Assembly (NCBI GenBank): GCA_963719345.1
Contig: CAVRCA010000001.1
Span: 62,001-126,000 of the forward strand
DNA from: CAVRCA01 sp963719345
GTDB taxonomy: Bacteria; Pseudomonadota; Alphaproteobacteria; Acetobacterales; Acetobacteraceae
DNA length: 64,000 bases
Direction of reading: 5' to 3'
The notes under the pieces were generated by a model. It did not search any database and was not told the DNA's origin. It saw only the letters and a program-made list of their open reading frames with translations. Every line of letters starts with the position of its first letter. Positions within the stretch are counted from its first letter, which is position 1. The translations under genes were made by a program, and so were the position numbers. This document shows positions 54,041 to 62,666 of the stretch, one piece after another.

Positions 54041-55156
54041 TTGACCGAGACCTTCACGCTGGCGGTCGACGCCATGGGCGGCGATCGTGCGCCGGACATG
54101 GTGGTGCAAGGGCTCGCCATCGCTGCCGAACGGCATCCTGACGCCCGCTTCCTCGTGGTCGGCAACGACGCGCAGATCGGTCCGCTGCTGCAACGCCATA
54201 AGCGGGCAGCCAACGCCTGCGTCGTGCATCATACGCCCGACGTGATCGGCAACGACATGAAGCCGACGGCCGCGCTGCGCAGCCGCAACGCGTCGATGCG
54301 TCTGGCGATCGACGCCGTCGCGGCCGGCCGTGCGGCCGGGATCGTTTCGGCCGGCAACACCGGCGCGCTGCTGACCTTGTCCAAGATCGTTCTCAAGTCC
54401 CTGCCGGGAATCGACCGCCCCGCGATGGCGGCGATCGGCCCGACGGCGCGCGGCGACATGGTCATGCTCGATCTTGGCGCGAACGTCTATTGCGACGCCC
54501 GCAACCTGGTCGAATTCGCCATCATGGGCGACGTGTTCGCCCGCACCGTACTCGGACTGACCGCGCCCAGCATCGGCCTGCTCAACGTCGGCTCGGAGGA
54601 GGTCAAGGGCGACGACCGCATTCGCCAAGCGGCCGACATCCTGCGCCAAAGCTACATCGCGGACCAGTTCCACGGTTTCGTGGAAGGGCACGACATCGCC
54701 GCAGGCACCACCGACATCATCGTGACCGACGGGTTTACCGGCAATGTTGCCCTGAAGACGGCGGAGGGCGCGCTCAAGCTCATCGGCGATCTGCTGCGGC
54801 AGGTTTTTCGGAGCAGCATCCCCGCCCGTATCGCTTATCTGCTGGCCCGTCCTGGCCTCGAACGGCTGCGCGAGTGGCTCGACCCGCGGCGCTACAACGG
54901 CGCGGTGATGCTCGGGCTCAACGGCGTGGTGGTCAAGTCGCATGGGGGCACCGATCCGCAGGGGTTCGCCCACGCGGTCGATGTCGCCATGGACATGGTC
55001 GTGCATCGGTTCAACGACCGGATTCGCGACGGACTGGCGCTGATCGTCGGGCTGAACGGCGATCCGAAGGAAATCATCGCCGCAGGTGTGGTGAAGAACG
55101 GGAACGCGGTCGGGCAACTGGCGCCCGAGCGCCTGGGGGAACATGCCGAACCGTAG
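54041..55156 (+). CDS. plsX: Phosphate acyltransferase PlsX
   Basis: Converts acyl-ACP to acyl-phosphate for phospholipid synthesis, 371 residues. It shows LAVDAMGGDRAPDMVVQG, VSAGNTGALLTLSKIVLKSL and FVEGHDIAAGTTDIIVTDGFTGN. It starts with TTG at 54041. Its 3' end overlaps fabH by 14 bases in another frame. Confidence 0.96.
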   Translation: MTETFTLAVDAMGGDRAPDMVVQGLAIAAERHPDARFLVVGNDAQIGPLLQRHKRAANACVVHHTPDVIGNDMKPTAALRSRNASMRLAIDAVAAGRAAGIVSAGNTGALLTLSKIVLKSLPGIDRPAMAAIGPTARGDMVMLDLGANVYCDARNLVEFAIMGDVFARTVLGLTAPSIGLLNVGSEEVKGDDRIRQAADILRQSYIADQFHGFVEGHDIAAGTTDIIVTDGFTGNVALKTAEGALKLIGDLLRQVFRSSIPARIAYLLARPGLERLREWLDPRRYNGAVMLGLNGVVVKSHGGTDPQGFAHAVDVAMDMVVHRFNDRIRDGLALIVGLNGDPKEIIAAGVVKNGNAVGQLAPERLGEHAEP

Positions 55157-56114
55157 TCTGCTCACCGGCGTCGGCGCCTATCTGCCCGAGCGCGTGGTCA
55201 GCAACGACGAGCTGGCGCGCAGCCTCGAGACGTCCGACGAGTGGATCCGCGAACGCACCGGCATCCGCCAGCGCCATTTTGCCGCCCCGCACGAGACCTG
55301 CGCGTTCATGGGCACCGAGGCCGCCCGTGGCGCCTTGCGCAGCGCCGAGGCCGGCCCCGACGAGGTCGATGCCATCATCCTCGCCACGGCGACGCCGGAC
55401 CAGGCGTTTCCGGCCACGGCACTGCGGGTCCAGGCGGCGCTCGGCGTCACAAGGGGGTTCGGGTTCGATCTCTCGGCGGCCTGCGCCGGCTTCATCTACG
55501 GACTGTCGATCGCCGACGGGCTGATCCGCACCGGACAGGCGACCGGCGTTCTGGTGATCGGCAGCGAGGTCTACTCGCGGATCATGAACTGGCAGGACCG
55601 TGGCACCTGCGTGCTGTTCGGCGACGGTGCCGGGGCGGTTTTCCTCCGCGCCGGACCGGACGAGGGCCCGCGCGGCCGCGGCATCCTTTCGACCCACATG
55701 CACGCTCAGGGCACCTTGGGCGACATCCTTTATGTCGACGGCTCGGTGGGCTTGCCGGACCGGCCCGGCCACCTCGTGATGAACGGCCGCGAGGTGTTCC
55801 GCCACGCCGTCGCGCGGCTTGCCGAGGCGGTGCAGGAGGCGCTTTCCGCCAATGGGCTGCGCGGCACCGATGTCGACTGGCTGGTGCCGCATCAAGCGAA
55901 CCAACGGATCATCGACGCGGTCGGTCGCAAGCTCGGCTTGCCGCCCGAGCGGGTCGTGACCTGCGTCGACCGGCATGCCAACACGTCGGCCGCCTCCGTC
56001 CCGCTTGCCCTCGCGGCGGCCCATGCCGACGGGCGTATCCGGAAGGGCGACCTCGTGCTGATGGAAGCGCTTGGGGGCGGGTTGACGTGGGGCTCGGCTC
56101 TCGTGCGCATGTAA
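55143..56114 (+). CDS. fabH: 3-oxoacyl-ACP synthase III (KAS III)
   Basis: Starts fatty-acid synthesis by condensing acetyl-CoA with malonyl-ACP, 323 residues. The catalytic triad is C114 (SAACAGF), H250 (HQANQR) and N280 (RHANTS). The ATG at 55143 lies inside the plsX end. ihfA follows after 64 bases. Confidence 0.97.
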   Translation: MPNRSLLTGVGAYLPERVVSNDELARSLETSDEWIRERTGIRQRHFAAPHETCAFMGTEAARGALRSAEAGPDEVDAIILATATPDQAFPATALRVQAALGVTRGFGFDLSAACAGFIYGLSIADGLIRTGQATGVLVIGSEVYSRIMNWQDRGTCVLFGDGAGAVFLRAGPDEGPRGRGILSTHMHAQGTLGDILYVDGSVGLPDRPGHLVMNGREVFRHAVARLAEAVQEALSANGLRGTDVDWLVPHQANQRIIDAVGRKLGLPPERVVTCVDRHANTSAASVPLALAAAHADGRIRKGDLVLMEALGGGLTWGSALVRM

Positions 56115-56178
56115 GCTGCGAACCATCTGATCCTCTTCAATTATTGACGATCAGGCATCGGGTTGCCTAGCTTACTGC

Positions 56179-56491
56179 ATGAATACTTTGACCCGGGCGC
56201 ATCTTGCCGAGACGATCTACACCCAGGTCGGTCTCTCCCGCAACGAGTTGGCCGATCTGCTCGAGAGCGTGCTGGAGACGATGTCGGCGGTGTTGGAAAG
56301 CGGCGAGTCGGTCAAGATCAGCGGCTTCGGGACGTTTTCGGTCCGCCAGAAGGGTCGCCGGATTGGCCGCAACCCGAAGACCGGCAAGGAGGTGCCGATC
56401 CTGCCGCGCAGAGTGCTGGTCTTTCGCCCGAGCCATGTGTCTGAAGGCGAATGTCAACGGCATCGCGCCGGACGTCGGCGGCGACGAATGA
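56179..56491 (+). CDS. ihfA: Integration host factor subunit alpha (frameshifted near the end)
   Basis: DNA-bending protein of about 103 residues. Blocks: LTRAHLAETIYTQVGLSRNELADLLESVLETM, ISGFGTFSVRQKGRRIGRNPKTGKEVPILPR and RVLVFRPSHV. One extra T at 56440 breaks the last part; the repaired frame ends LKANVNGIAPDVGGDE with TGA at 56489-56491, overlapping the merR start by ATGA. Unrepaired, the frame would run on into the MerR gene as a false fusion. The 313 bases (3n+1) agree. Confidence 0.93.
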
Positions 56492-57042
56492 GCAATCCCC
56501 CGGAAGCCGCTCGCGACGGTCCGGAGAAAAGCGCTTCGGACGCACGCAGCCGACCAAGAAAGGCTCCCAACGCTTTCCGTACCATCAGCGAGGTAGCGGA
56601 CGAGCTTCATATTCCGCAGCACGTGCTGCGCTTCTGGGAGACCAAGTTTCCGCAAGTCAAGCCGCTGAAGAGGGGGGGCGGCCGGCGCTACTACCGGCCG
56701 GACGACATCGCCCTGCTCCGTCGCATCTCGGACCTGCTCTATATCGAAGGATACACCATAAAGGGCGTGCAGCGGCTGCTGCGCGAGGGCGGCGGGCAGC
56801 TCTCGGATGATATTCCGCCGCCGACGCCCGACGAACGGGAGGCGGCGGCCGCCGAGCACGCGACCCCGTTTGCGCTGGAACCCGAGTTGCCGATGCCGGA
56901 GCCGACGATTGCGGCGGCCGGGTCGCCAACTGCTGCACCGCAAGCATCCCCGTCGGCATCGGACCCGGAAGCCAAACGTCTTCGGCTGGTGCTCGAGCAG
57001 GTCCTGCAGGAGCTGGAGGCGTTGCGGACGCTGCTGGAGTAG
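56488..57042 (+). CDS. MerR-family transcriptional regulator
   Basis: Protein of 184 residues with a MerR helix-turn-helix: FRTISEVADELHIPQHVLRFWETKFPQVKPLKRGGGRRYYRPDDIALLRRI. A Pro/Ala-rich linker and a short C-terminal helix (KRLRLVLEQVLQELEALRTLLE) follow. It has no cysteine-based metal site. This regulator always follows ihfA in alphaproteobacteria; its targets are not known. Confidence 0.93.
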   Translation: MSNPPEAARDGPEKSASDARSRPRKAPNAFRTISEVADELHIPQHVLRFWETKFPQVKPLKRGGGRRYYRPDDIALLRRISDLLYIEGYTIKGVQRLLREGGGQLSDDIPPPTPDEREAAAAEHATPFALEPELPMPEPTIAAAGSPTAAPQASPSASDPEAKRLRLVLEQVLQELEALRTLLE

Positions 57043-57105
57043 GGGCATTGCGCCGCGTTGCGGCCCGCGTTGCCGCCTGCTACACCCGTTTGCGGTCAAG
57101 CCTGT

Positions 57106-57182
57106 CGGAGCGTAGCGCAGCCTGGTAGCGCATCAGTCTGGGGGACTGGGGGTCGTGGGTTCGAATCCCGCCGCTCCGACCA
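57106..57182 (+). tRNA. tRNA-Pro (anticodon GGG)
   Basis: Cloverleaf of 77 bases. Acceptor cggagcg pairs with cgctccg. The anticodon stem tcagt/actgg encloses the loop ctggggg with anticodon GGG. The T-arm has gttcgaatc. The 3' CCA is encoded. It follows merR, the usual place in this class. Confidence 0.96.
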
Positions 57183-57360
57183 GATTTTTCAGCACGTTGT
57201 TTATTCCTCTGCTGCTCGAAGGTCGGCCAGGGTAGCTCATGGGTAGCACTGCGGATGATCATCTTCGATGGCGTCCCCTGGGCGAAGCCTATGCTGCAGG
57301 TGTCTCAAGCTCCTTGCGCCCCCCCGAGATTGGGCGTGGCCTTCACGACTCTGGAACCCG

Positions 57361-57999
57361 ATGCCTCACGCACTGTCGCAGGTGATGGCGGCGCTCGACG
57401 GAGTGGGTTCGTTCGTGTTCGCTTTGAGCGGCGGCCTCCTCGCCGTCCAGAAAAGGTTCGATCTGTTCGGCGTGCTGCTCCTTTCGTTCGTGGTGGCGGT
57501 GACCGGGGGCATCACGCGCGACGTGCTGATCGGCGCGGTGCCGCCGGCCGCGGTCGCGAGCTGGCACACCCTCGCCATCGCGATTGTCGGCGGGCTGCTG
57601 ACCTTCTACGTCTTCCCAGTCGTGCAGTCGCACAGGCGCGACGTCCTGCTCTTCGACGCGATCGGCCTCGCCGTGTTCGCGGTCACGGGCGCGCAGAAGG
57701 CGCTGCACTACGGGATCGACCCCGTGATGGCTGCCGTGCTCGGCATGGTGTCGGGGATTGGCGGAGGAATAATGCGCGACGTCCTCGCCGGCGATGTTCC
57801 CACCGTCCTGCGCGCCGACCTCTACGCGGTGGCGGCGCTCGCGGCCGCGGGGATCGTCTCGCTTGGGCAGGTGCTGGATGTGCGGCCGCTCTACCCGATG
57901 CTGCTGGGTGCCGCCGCCTGCGTCTTCCTGCGCTTGATGGCGATCTATCGTGGCTGGCGGGTCCCCGTCGCTCCCTGGCGCGCGGACGGGAGCGAATGA
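57361..57999 (+). CDS. TRIC/UPF0126 membrane channel protein
   Basis: Membrane protein of 212 residues with about seven helices. The two repeats each have glycine-rich helices: VVAVTGGITRDVLIGAVPPA and VSGIGGGIMRDVLAGDVPTVLR. These belong to the TRIC (trimeric intracellular cation channel) family; bacterial members conduct K+ or similar cations. The start ATG at 57361 is preferred as the first helix begins soon after; open frame further upstream overlaps the region after tRNA-Pro and looks random. Confidence 0.88.
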   Translation: MPHALSQVMAALDGVGSFVFALSGGLLAVQKRFDLFGVLLLSFVVAVTGGITRDVLIGAVPPAAVASWHTLAIAIVGGLLTFYVFPVVQSHRRDVLLFDAIGLAVFAVTGAQKALHYGIDPVMAAVLGMVSGIGGGIMRDVLAGDVPTVLRADLYAVAALAAAGIVSLGQVLDVRPLYPMLLGAAACVFLRLMAIYRGWRVPVAPWRADGSE

Positions 58000-58177
58000 G
58001 CACGCTGGTGCGTTAGCCGCGAGCACCGACCTGCTCGGCAAGACCGCCGGATGGCCAAGACGGTGCTTGATGCGGGCGGCCAGCGCCGGCGAACAGCTAC
58101 CCGCCGAGCACGATCGTGATTAGCGTGGCGCGGCATTGGGCCTGTCCTGCTGAGGGTCCCACCGGGAGGGAACGCAG

Positions 58178-58390
58178 ATGTGCGTGCTCTGCGAAGCCGG
58201 CTCAGGATGCGCTGGAGACTTGGCGCGTCGTGCCCGCGTGCTGCAGCTCCTGGCGCTCGTCGAGCACCCGGACGCCCTGCCTGCGGATGCCGCGCTGCGC
58301 CTCGGCCGGGAGATCATGGCGCTGATGCGCCCGGAACCAGGCTTGCGCCGGTGCGACCCCGTGGCGCCGCCTGGACCGGGCATCGAGTAA
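58178..58390 (+). CDS. Small hypothetical protein with a CxxC start
   Basis: Protein of 70 residues with MCVLCEAGSGCAGD at the start and then a mostly helical region. A very good site (GGGAGGGAACGC) precedes the ATG. It lies 22 bases before the M20 amidohydrolase in the same direction, so it could be translated with it. I recognise no family. Confidence 0.5.
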   Translation: MCVLCEAGSGCAGDLARRARVLQLLALVEHPDALPADAALRLGREIMALMRPEPGLRRCDPVAPPGPGIE

Positions 58391-58412
58391 ACCCGCTGCG
58401 AGGAGAAACCTC

Positions 58413-59705
58413 ATGCCTGCAGACGCCGCGCCGGCCGCCGCGCCCACCGCCCTGCCCGACCCCTCGGGCGACCTGCTGGCCGAGCTGGAGAAGACCTACA
58501 AGGACATCCACGCCAATCCCGAGCTTTCCATGCAGGAGCACCGCACCTCCGGCATCGCCGCGGCGTGGCTGAAGAAGCAGGGCTACGAGGTCACGGAGGG
58601 CGTCGGCGGCACCGGCGTGGTCGGGCTGCTGCGCAACGGCGACGGGGCGACGGTGCTGCTGCGCGCCGACATGGACGCGCTGCCGCTCAAGGAGAGCACC
58701 GGGTTGCCGTACGCCAGCGACAAGACCGGCACCGACCGTTTCGGTCAAACCGCCTCGGTCGCGCACGCCTGCGGGCACGACATGCACGTGACGTGGCTGA
58801 TGGGCGCGACACGCATCCTGGCCGAGAATCGCGACAAGTGGCGCGGGACGGCGATGGCGGTGTTCCAGCCCGGCGAGGAGACTGCGCAGGGCGCGCGCGC
58901 CATGATCGAGGACGGCATGGTCAAGCGCTTCCCCAAGCCGGACGTCACGCTGGGCCAGCACGTGATGCCGCTCAGCGCCGGCCGGATCGGCTACCGCTCC
59001 GGGACCATGCTCTCCGCCGGGGACAGTTTGGAGGTGACCCTGTTCGGCCGCGGCGCCCACGGGTCAATGCCGGAGAAGAGCATCGATCCGGTGGTGATGG
59101 CGGCTTCCTCCGTGATGCGCCTGCAGACGGTGGTTGCGCGAGAGGTCGCGATGACGGACAGCGCCGTGGTCACGGTGGGCACGCTGCGGGCCGGGATGAG
59201 CGACAACGTCATCCCGGACCAGGCGCTGCTCCGGCTCAACATCCGCACCTTCAAGGATCAGGTGCGCGCCCGCGTGCTGTCGGCGATCAAGCGCATCCTG
59301 GAGGCGGAGGCCTCCGCCTCGGGCGCGCCGAAGCCGCCTGAGACCTCCGTGTTGAGCCAGTGGCCGCTGACCCGCAACGACGATGCCGCCACCCGAAAAC
59401 TGGTGGCTGCCTTCACGCGCCGGTTCGGCGCCGATCGCGTCCAGGAGTTAGCAGGCCCCTTCGCCGCCAGCGAGGACTTTGGCCTGTTCGGTGCGGCGTG
59501 GGGCGTGCCCGCGGTATTCTGGGTGATCGGCGGCGTCGATCCGGACAGGTACAAAGAGGCCGAAGAGGCGGGCAAGCTGGATGAGTTGCCGGTCAACCAC
59601 TCCCCAAACTTCGCGCCCGTGATCGAGCCGACTTTGCGCGCCGGCATCGAGGCGATGCTCGCGGCGGCCGGCGCTTGGCTGACGGGCGAGGGGGCGAAGG
59701 CGTAA
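58413..59705 (+). CDS. M20 family metallopeptidase / amidohydrolase
   Basis: Zinc amidohydrolase of 430 residues. It shows LRADMDALPLKE, HACGHDMHVTWLMGA (metal-binding Cys/His/Asp), FQPGEETAQGA and the second-domain start GRIGYRSGTMLSAGDSLEV. The C-terminal NHSPNFAPVIEPTLRAG is the usual end. It removes acyl groups from amino acids or related amides. No signal peptide, so it is cytoplasmic. Confidence 0.93.
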   Translation: MPADAAPAAAPTALPDPSGDLLAELEKTYKDIHANPELSMQEHRTSGIAAAWLKKQGYEVTEGVGGTGVVGLLRNGDGATVLLRADMDALPLKESTGLPYASDKTGTDRFGQTASVAHACGHDMHVTWLMGATRILAENRDKWRGTAMAVFQPGEETAQGARAMIEDGMVKRFPKPDVTLGQHVMPLSAGRIGYRSGTMLSAGDSLEVTLFGRGAHGSMPEKSIDPVVMAASSVMRLQTVVAREVAMTDSAVVTVGTLRAGMSDNVIPDQALLRLNIRTFKDQVRARVLSAIKRILEAEASASGAPKPPETSVLSQWPLTRNDDAATRKLVAAFTRRFGADRVQELAGPFAASEDFGLFGAAWGVPAVFWVIGGVDPDRYKEAEEAGKLDELPVNHSPNFAPVIEPTLRAGIEAMLAAAGAWLTGEGAKA

Positions 59706-59779
59706 GCGCGGGGGACAGGGCGTTCACCTGGCGTTCTTGCGCGGCGCCTGGATGCCTCAACGAGGCGTGGAGCAAAGGC

Positions 59780-61408
59780 ATGAACTGGAAAGCACCCTGT
59801 GCGGCCATGACCCTTGCGGCCGTGACCCTTGCGGCCCTGGCGACCGTGCCCTGCGCGGCACAGGCGCCGGACCGGGTTGTCCAGCTCGCCCCCGCGACGA
59901 TGAAGCGTGTGGGAACGGTGGACGAGCGCTACCAGTCTTACAATGTCGAGATGCTGGAGGTGACCGGCGGCCGGTTCTGGAAACCTTACAAGGACATCCC
60001 GACGTCGACGGCCAGGGCCGCCGGCCAGGCCGCCAGCGATGCCCAGGGGAGCAGCGCGCCCGCCGGGATGAGCCCCGACCTTTACCAGTATCGTCCCCCG
60101 ATCGACCTCACCAACCCTAGGCTGCGCGCCATGGCGCGCGCACTCGGCCCGGCCTACGTCCGGATCAGCGGCACGTGGGCCAACACGACCTACTTCGCCG
60201 ACACCGACACGCCGCCGAAGGACCCGCCAGCGGGCTATGGCGGCGTCCTCACGCGCCAGCAATGGCTGGGGGCCATCGACTTCTCGCGCGCGGTGGACGC
60301 GCCCATCGTCACCTCGATGCCGAACGGCGAGGGCACGCGCGGGTCCGACGGGGTTTGGCGGCCCGACCAGGCGCGCACGTGGCTCGCCTTCACCAAGACG
60401 CATGGCGGGACGATCGCCGCCACGGAGTACTTCAACGAGCCGACGCTCGCTTCGATGGGCGGCGCCCCCAAGGGCTACGACGCGGCGGCGTTCGGACGCG
60501 ACTTCCGGCTGTTCGACGGCTTCATGCGCCAGGAGTACCCGGGCACGAAGCTGCTGGCTCCCGGTTCCGTCGGGGAGACGACCGACGACTGGGGCGTCGC
60601 CCAAGGCGGGTACGCCAGCATGAAGGTGCTTCCTGCCGCCGGTCTGGCTGCTTCGACGGGTGACGCCGACGCGTTCTCCTATCACCACTACGGGGCGGTG
60701 TCGCAGCACTGCGTGGCTATGGACCACCAGACCAGTGCCGACCAGGCGCTGTCCGAGGACTGGCTCGGGCGCACCGACCAGACACTCGCCTATTACCGCA
60801 CGGTGCGCGACCGGTTCATGCCCGGCAAGCCGTTCTGGAACACGGAAACGGCGGACGCCGCCTGCGGTGGCAATCCCTGGGCCGGTACCTTCCTGGACAC
60901 GTTCCGCTACCTCGACCAGCTCGGCCAACTCGCGCGTCAGGAGGTGGCCGTCCTCATCCACAACACGTTGGCCTCCAGTGACTATGGTCTCCTGGATGAG
61001 AACAGCTTCGAGCCCAGGCCCAATTTCTGGGGGGCGCTGCTTTGGCGCAGGAACATGGGAACCATCGTCCTTGATCCCGGCGTGACGAACGGCCCAGGGC
61101 TGCACGTCTACGCGCACTGCCTGCGCGGCCAGCCTGGCGGTGTCGCGCTGCTGGCGATCAACACGAGCCGGACGCAGCCGGCGTCCGTCGCCCTTCCCAT
61201 GCCGGCGGAGCGCTACACGCTAGCGGCAGCCGGGCGGGAGCTGGAGGACGCCCATGTCCGGCTGAACGGGGACGAGTTCACGCTCGGGGCGAACAACGAG
61301 CTCCCGAGCCTGCGGGGCAGCCGCATTCCATCCGGACCGGTGGAGCTCGCGCCGGCGACCATCACCTTCCTCGCCGTCGTGGATGCAGGCAACGCGAGCT
61401 GCCACTAA
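59780..61408 (+). CDS. Secreted GH79-like (heparanase-type) glycoside hydrolase
   Basis: Protein of 542 residues with a signal peptide built on a 15-base tandem repeat (AAMTLAAVTLAAL; cleavage near CAAQA). The catalytic features are those of clan GH-A enzymes of family 79: the acid/base E220 in YFNEPTL and the nucleophile E356 in FWNTETADAACGG. It also has YVRISGTWANTTYF and YHHYGAVSQHC. A beta-sandwich-type tail follows from about residue 440. It would act outside the inner membrane on a uronic-acid-containing glycan. The exact substrate is not readable. Confidence 0.78.
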   Translation: MNWKAPCAAMTLAAVTLAALATVPCAAQAPDRVVQLAPATMKRVGTVDERYQSYNVEMLEVTGGRFWKPYKDIPTSTARAAGQAASDAQGSSAPAGMSPDLYQYRPPIDLTNPRLRAMARALGPAYVRISGTWANTTYFADTDTPPKDPPAGYGGVLTRQQWLGAIDFSRAVDAPIVTSMPNGEGTRGSDGVWRPDQARTWLAFTKTHGGTIAATEYFNEPTLASMGGAPKGYDAAAFGRDFRLFDGFMRQEYPGTKLLAPGSVGETTDDWGVAQGGYASMKVLPAAGLAASTGDADAFSYHHYGAVSQHCVAMDHQTSADQALSEDWLGRTDQTLAYYRTVRDRFMPGKPFWNTETADAACGGNPWAGTFLDTFRYLDQLGQLARQEVAVLIHNTLASSDYGLLDENSFEPRPNFWGALLWRRNMGTIVLDPGVTNGPGLHVYAHCLRGQPGGVALLAINTSRTQPASVALPMPAERYTLAAAGRELEDAHVRLNGDEFTLGANNELPSLRGSRIPSGPVELAPATITFLAVVDAGNASCH

Positions 61409-61480
61409 CCCAGCGATGGCGACCGCGTGGTTTGGCGGCTACCGGGCGCCGCCGCCTTGGTCGTCTCGGCTTGCGTGGTG

Positions 61481-62554
61481 TCAGACATTGCCGCGGTCCT
61501 CCCGGAACAGGTGCAGCGCTTCCTGGATCGGACGGTCGGAGAAGGAGAACAGCACGGCGTCCTCCGCCGCCTCGTGGCGGACCCGGTACCAGGACGGCAC
61601 CACGAACAGGTCGCGCTTGCCCCAATCCACCACGAAGTCCTCGCCGCCTGGTGCGGAGATGACGCTGCGACCCCGCCCCTCGATGGGCGCGAACACGGTC
61701 GCGTCGGTGGAGCGGTAGGCGGTGGTGGCGAAACCCTCGGGCAGCAGCTGCACGAAGGTGCCCATCGTCGCCATGGCGTGGTTGCCGGTGACCGGGTTGG
61801 TGTAGCGCATTTTCAGCCCGTGGCAGGGGTCCCAAGCCTCGGCTCGGCGCAACCGCTCCAGCGCGTCGCGGGTGCGCGCGTAGGGATAGTTGAACACGGG
61901 CGAGCCGCCGCCGCCTGGCTTATGGTCTATCGGCAGCAGGTTGGCGCCGTAGCGGGCGTCGCTGTCGCCCACGGGACGGGTGATCGGCTGCTCGTCCACG
62001 TCCGCGTGCTCGGCAAACGACGCGTCCAGGAACTGGACGACCGGGATGTCCAGGCCGTCCAGCCAAAAAATCGGCGCATCGCTCGGGTTGCCGTGGTCGT
62101 GCCAGGCCCAGGGCGGGGTGATAATGAAGTCGCCCTCGCGCATGATCGTGCGCTCGCCATTGACCGCGGTGTAGGCGCCGTCGCCTTCCAACACGAAGCG
62201 CAGTGCCGATTGCATGTGGCGGTGGGCGGGCGCGACCTCGCCCGGCAGCACGAGTTGCACGCCGGCATAGAGGTCCGTGGTGATCTTGCTCTGTCCCCGC
62301 AAGCCGGGGTTTTCCAGCACGAGCACCCGACGCTCGGCCTCCTTGGCGGTGATCAGGCTGCCCGCCTCCATCATGGCGCTGCGGATGTCGTCGAAGCGCC
62401 AGCTCGCCGGCTGGCAGGGGCTGCGCGGCTCCGGCGTCACCAGGTTGGCGAGCGAAGTCCAGAGCGGCGTCAAGTTCTGCTGACTTATGCGGTCGTAGAA
62501 GGCCCGGCGCTCCGGCGTGTCCGCCGCGGGAGCCATGATCGTATCGGCTGGCAT
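61481..62554 (-). CDS. Gentisate 1,2-dioxygenase
   Basis: Bicupin iron enzyme of 357 residues that opens gentisate to maleylpyruvate. The first cupin has APAHRHMQSALRFVLEG (metal His) and a second His in WAWHDHGN; the C-terminal cupin is degenerate, as in the family. The ATG at 62554 is preceded by AAGGAGG. It is divergent from the isomerase at 62667, with an inverted repeat between them. Confidence 0.92.
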   Translation of the reverse strand: MPADTIMAPAADTPERRAFYDRISQQNLTPLWTSLANLVTPEPRSPCQPASWRFDDIRSAMMEAGSLITAKEAERRVLVLENPGLRGQSKITTDLYAGVQLVLPGEVAPAHRHMQSALRFVLEGDGAYTAVNGERTIMREGDFIITPPWAWHDHGNPSDAPIFWLDGLDIPVVQFLDASFAEHADVDEQPITRPVGDSDARYGANLLPIDHKPGGGGSPVFNYPYARTRDALERLRRAEAWDPCHGLKMRYTNPVTGNHAMATMGTFVQLLPEGFATTAYRSTDATVFAPIEGRGRSVISAPGGEDFVVDWGKRDLFVVPSWYRVRHEAAEDAVLFSFSDRPIQEALHLFREDRGNV

Positions 62555-62576
62555 GTCGTTCCTCCTTTACGCGTTG

Positions 62577-62611
62577 ATTGACAGCATACCAACTATCAGC
62601 ATACTGTCAAT
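62577..62611. promoter_or_regulatory. Inverted-repeat operator between gentisate dioxygenase and isomerase genes
   Basis: The arms attgacag (62577-62584) and ctgtcaat (62604-62611) are perfect inverted repeats 19 bases apart, and each is flanked by catac. The region is markedly AT-rich compared with its surroundings. It is a likely site for the MarR regulator at 63409, and the left arm contains a ttgaca-like promoter hexamer. Confidence 0.55.
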
Positions 62612-62666
62612 TATCGGAGTTGGCTCCGGGGTCTACCGGTCACAAGCCACCCAGGAGGAACGCGCC

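Noticed and set aside
56179..57042. An apparent fusion of IHF alpha with a MerR regulator
   Set aside because: The conserved IHF end (LKANVNGIAPDVGGDE) is found in the next frame and ends in an ATGA overlap with merR. One extra T at 56440 explains the false fusion.
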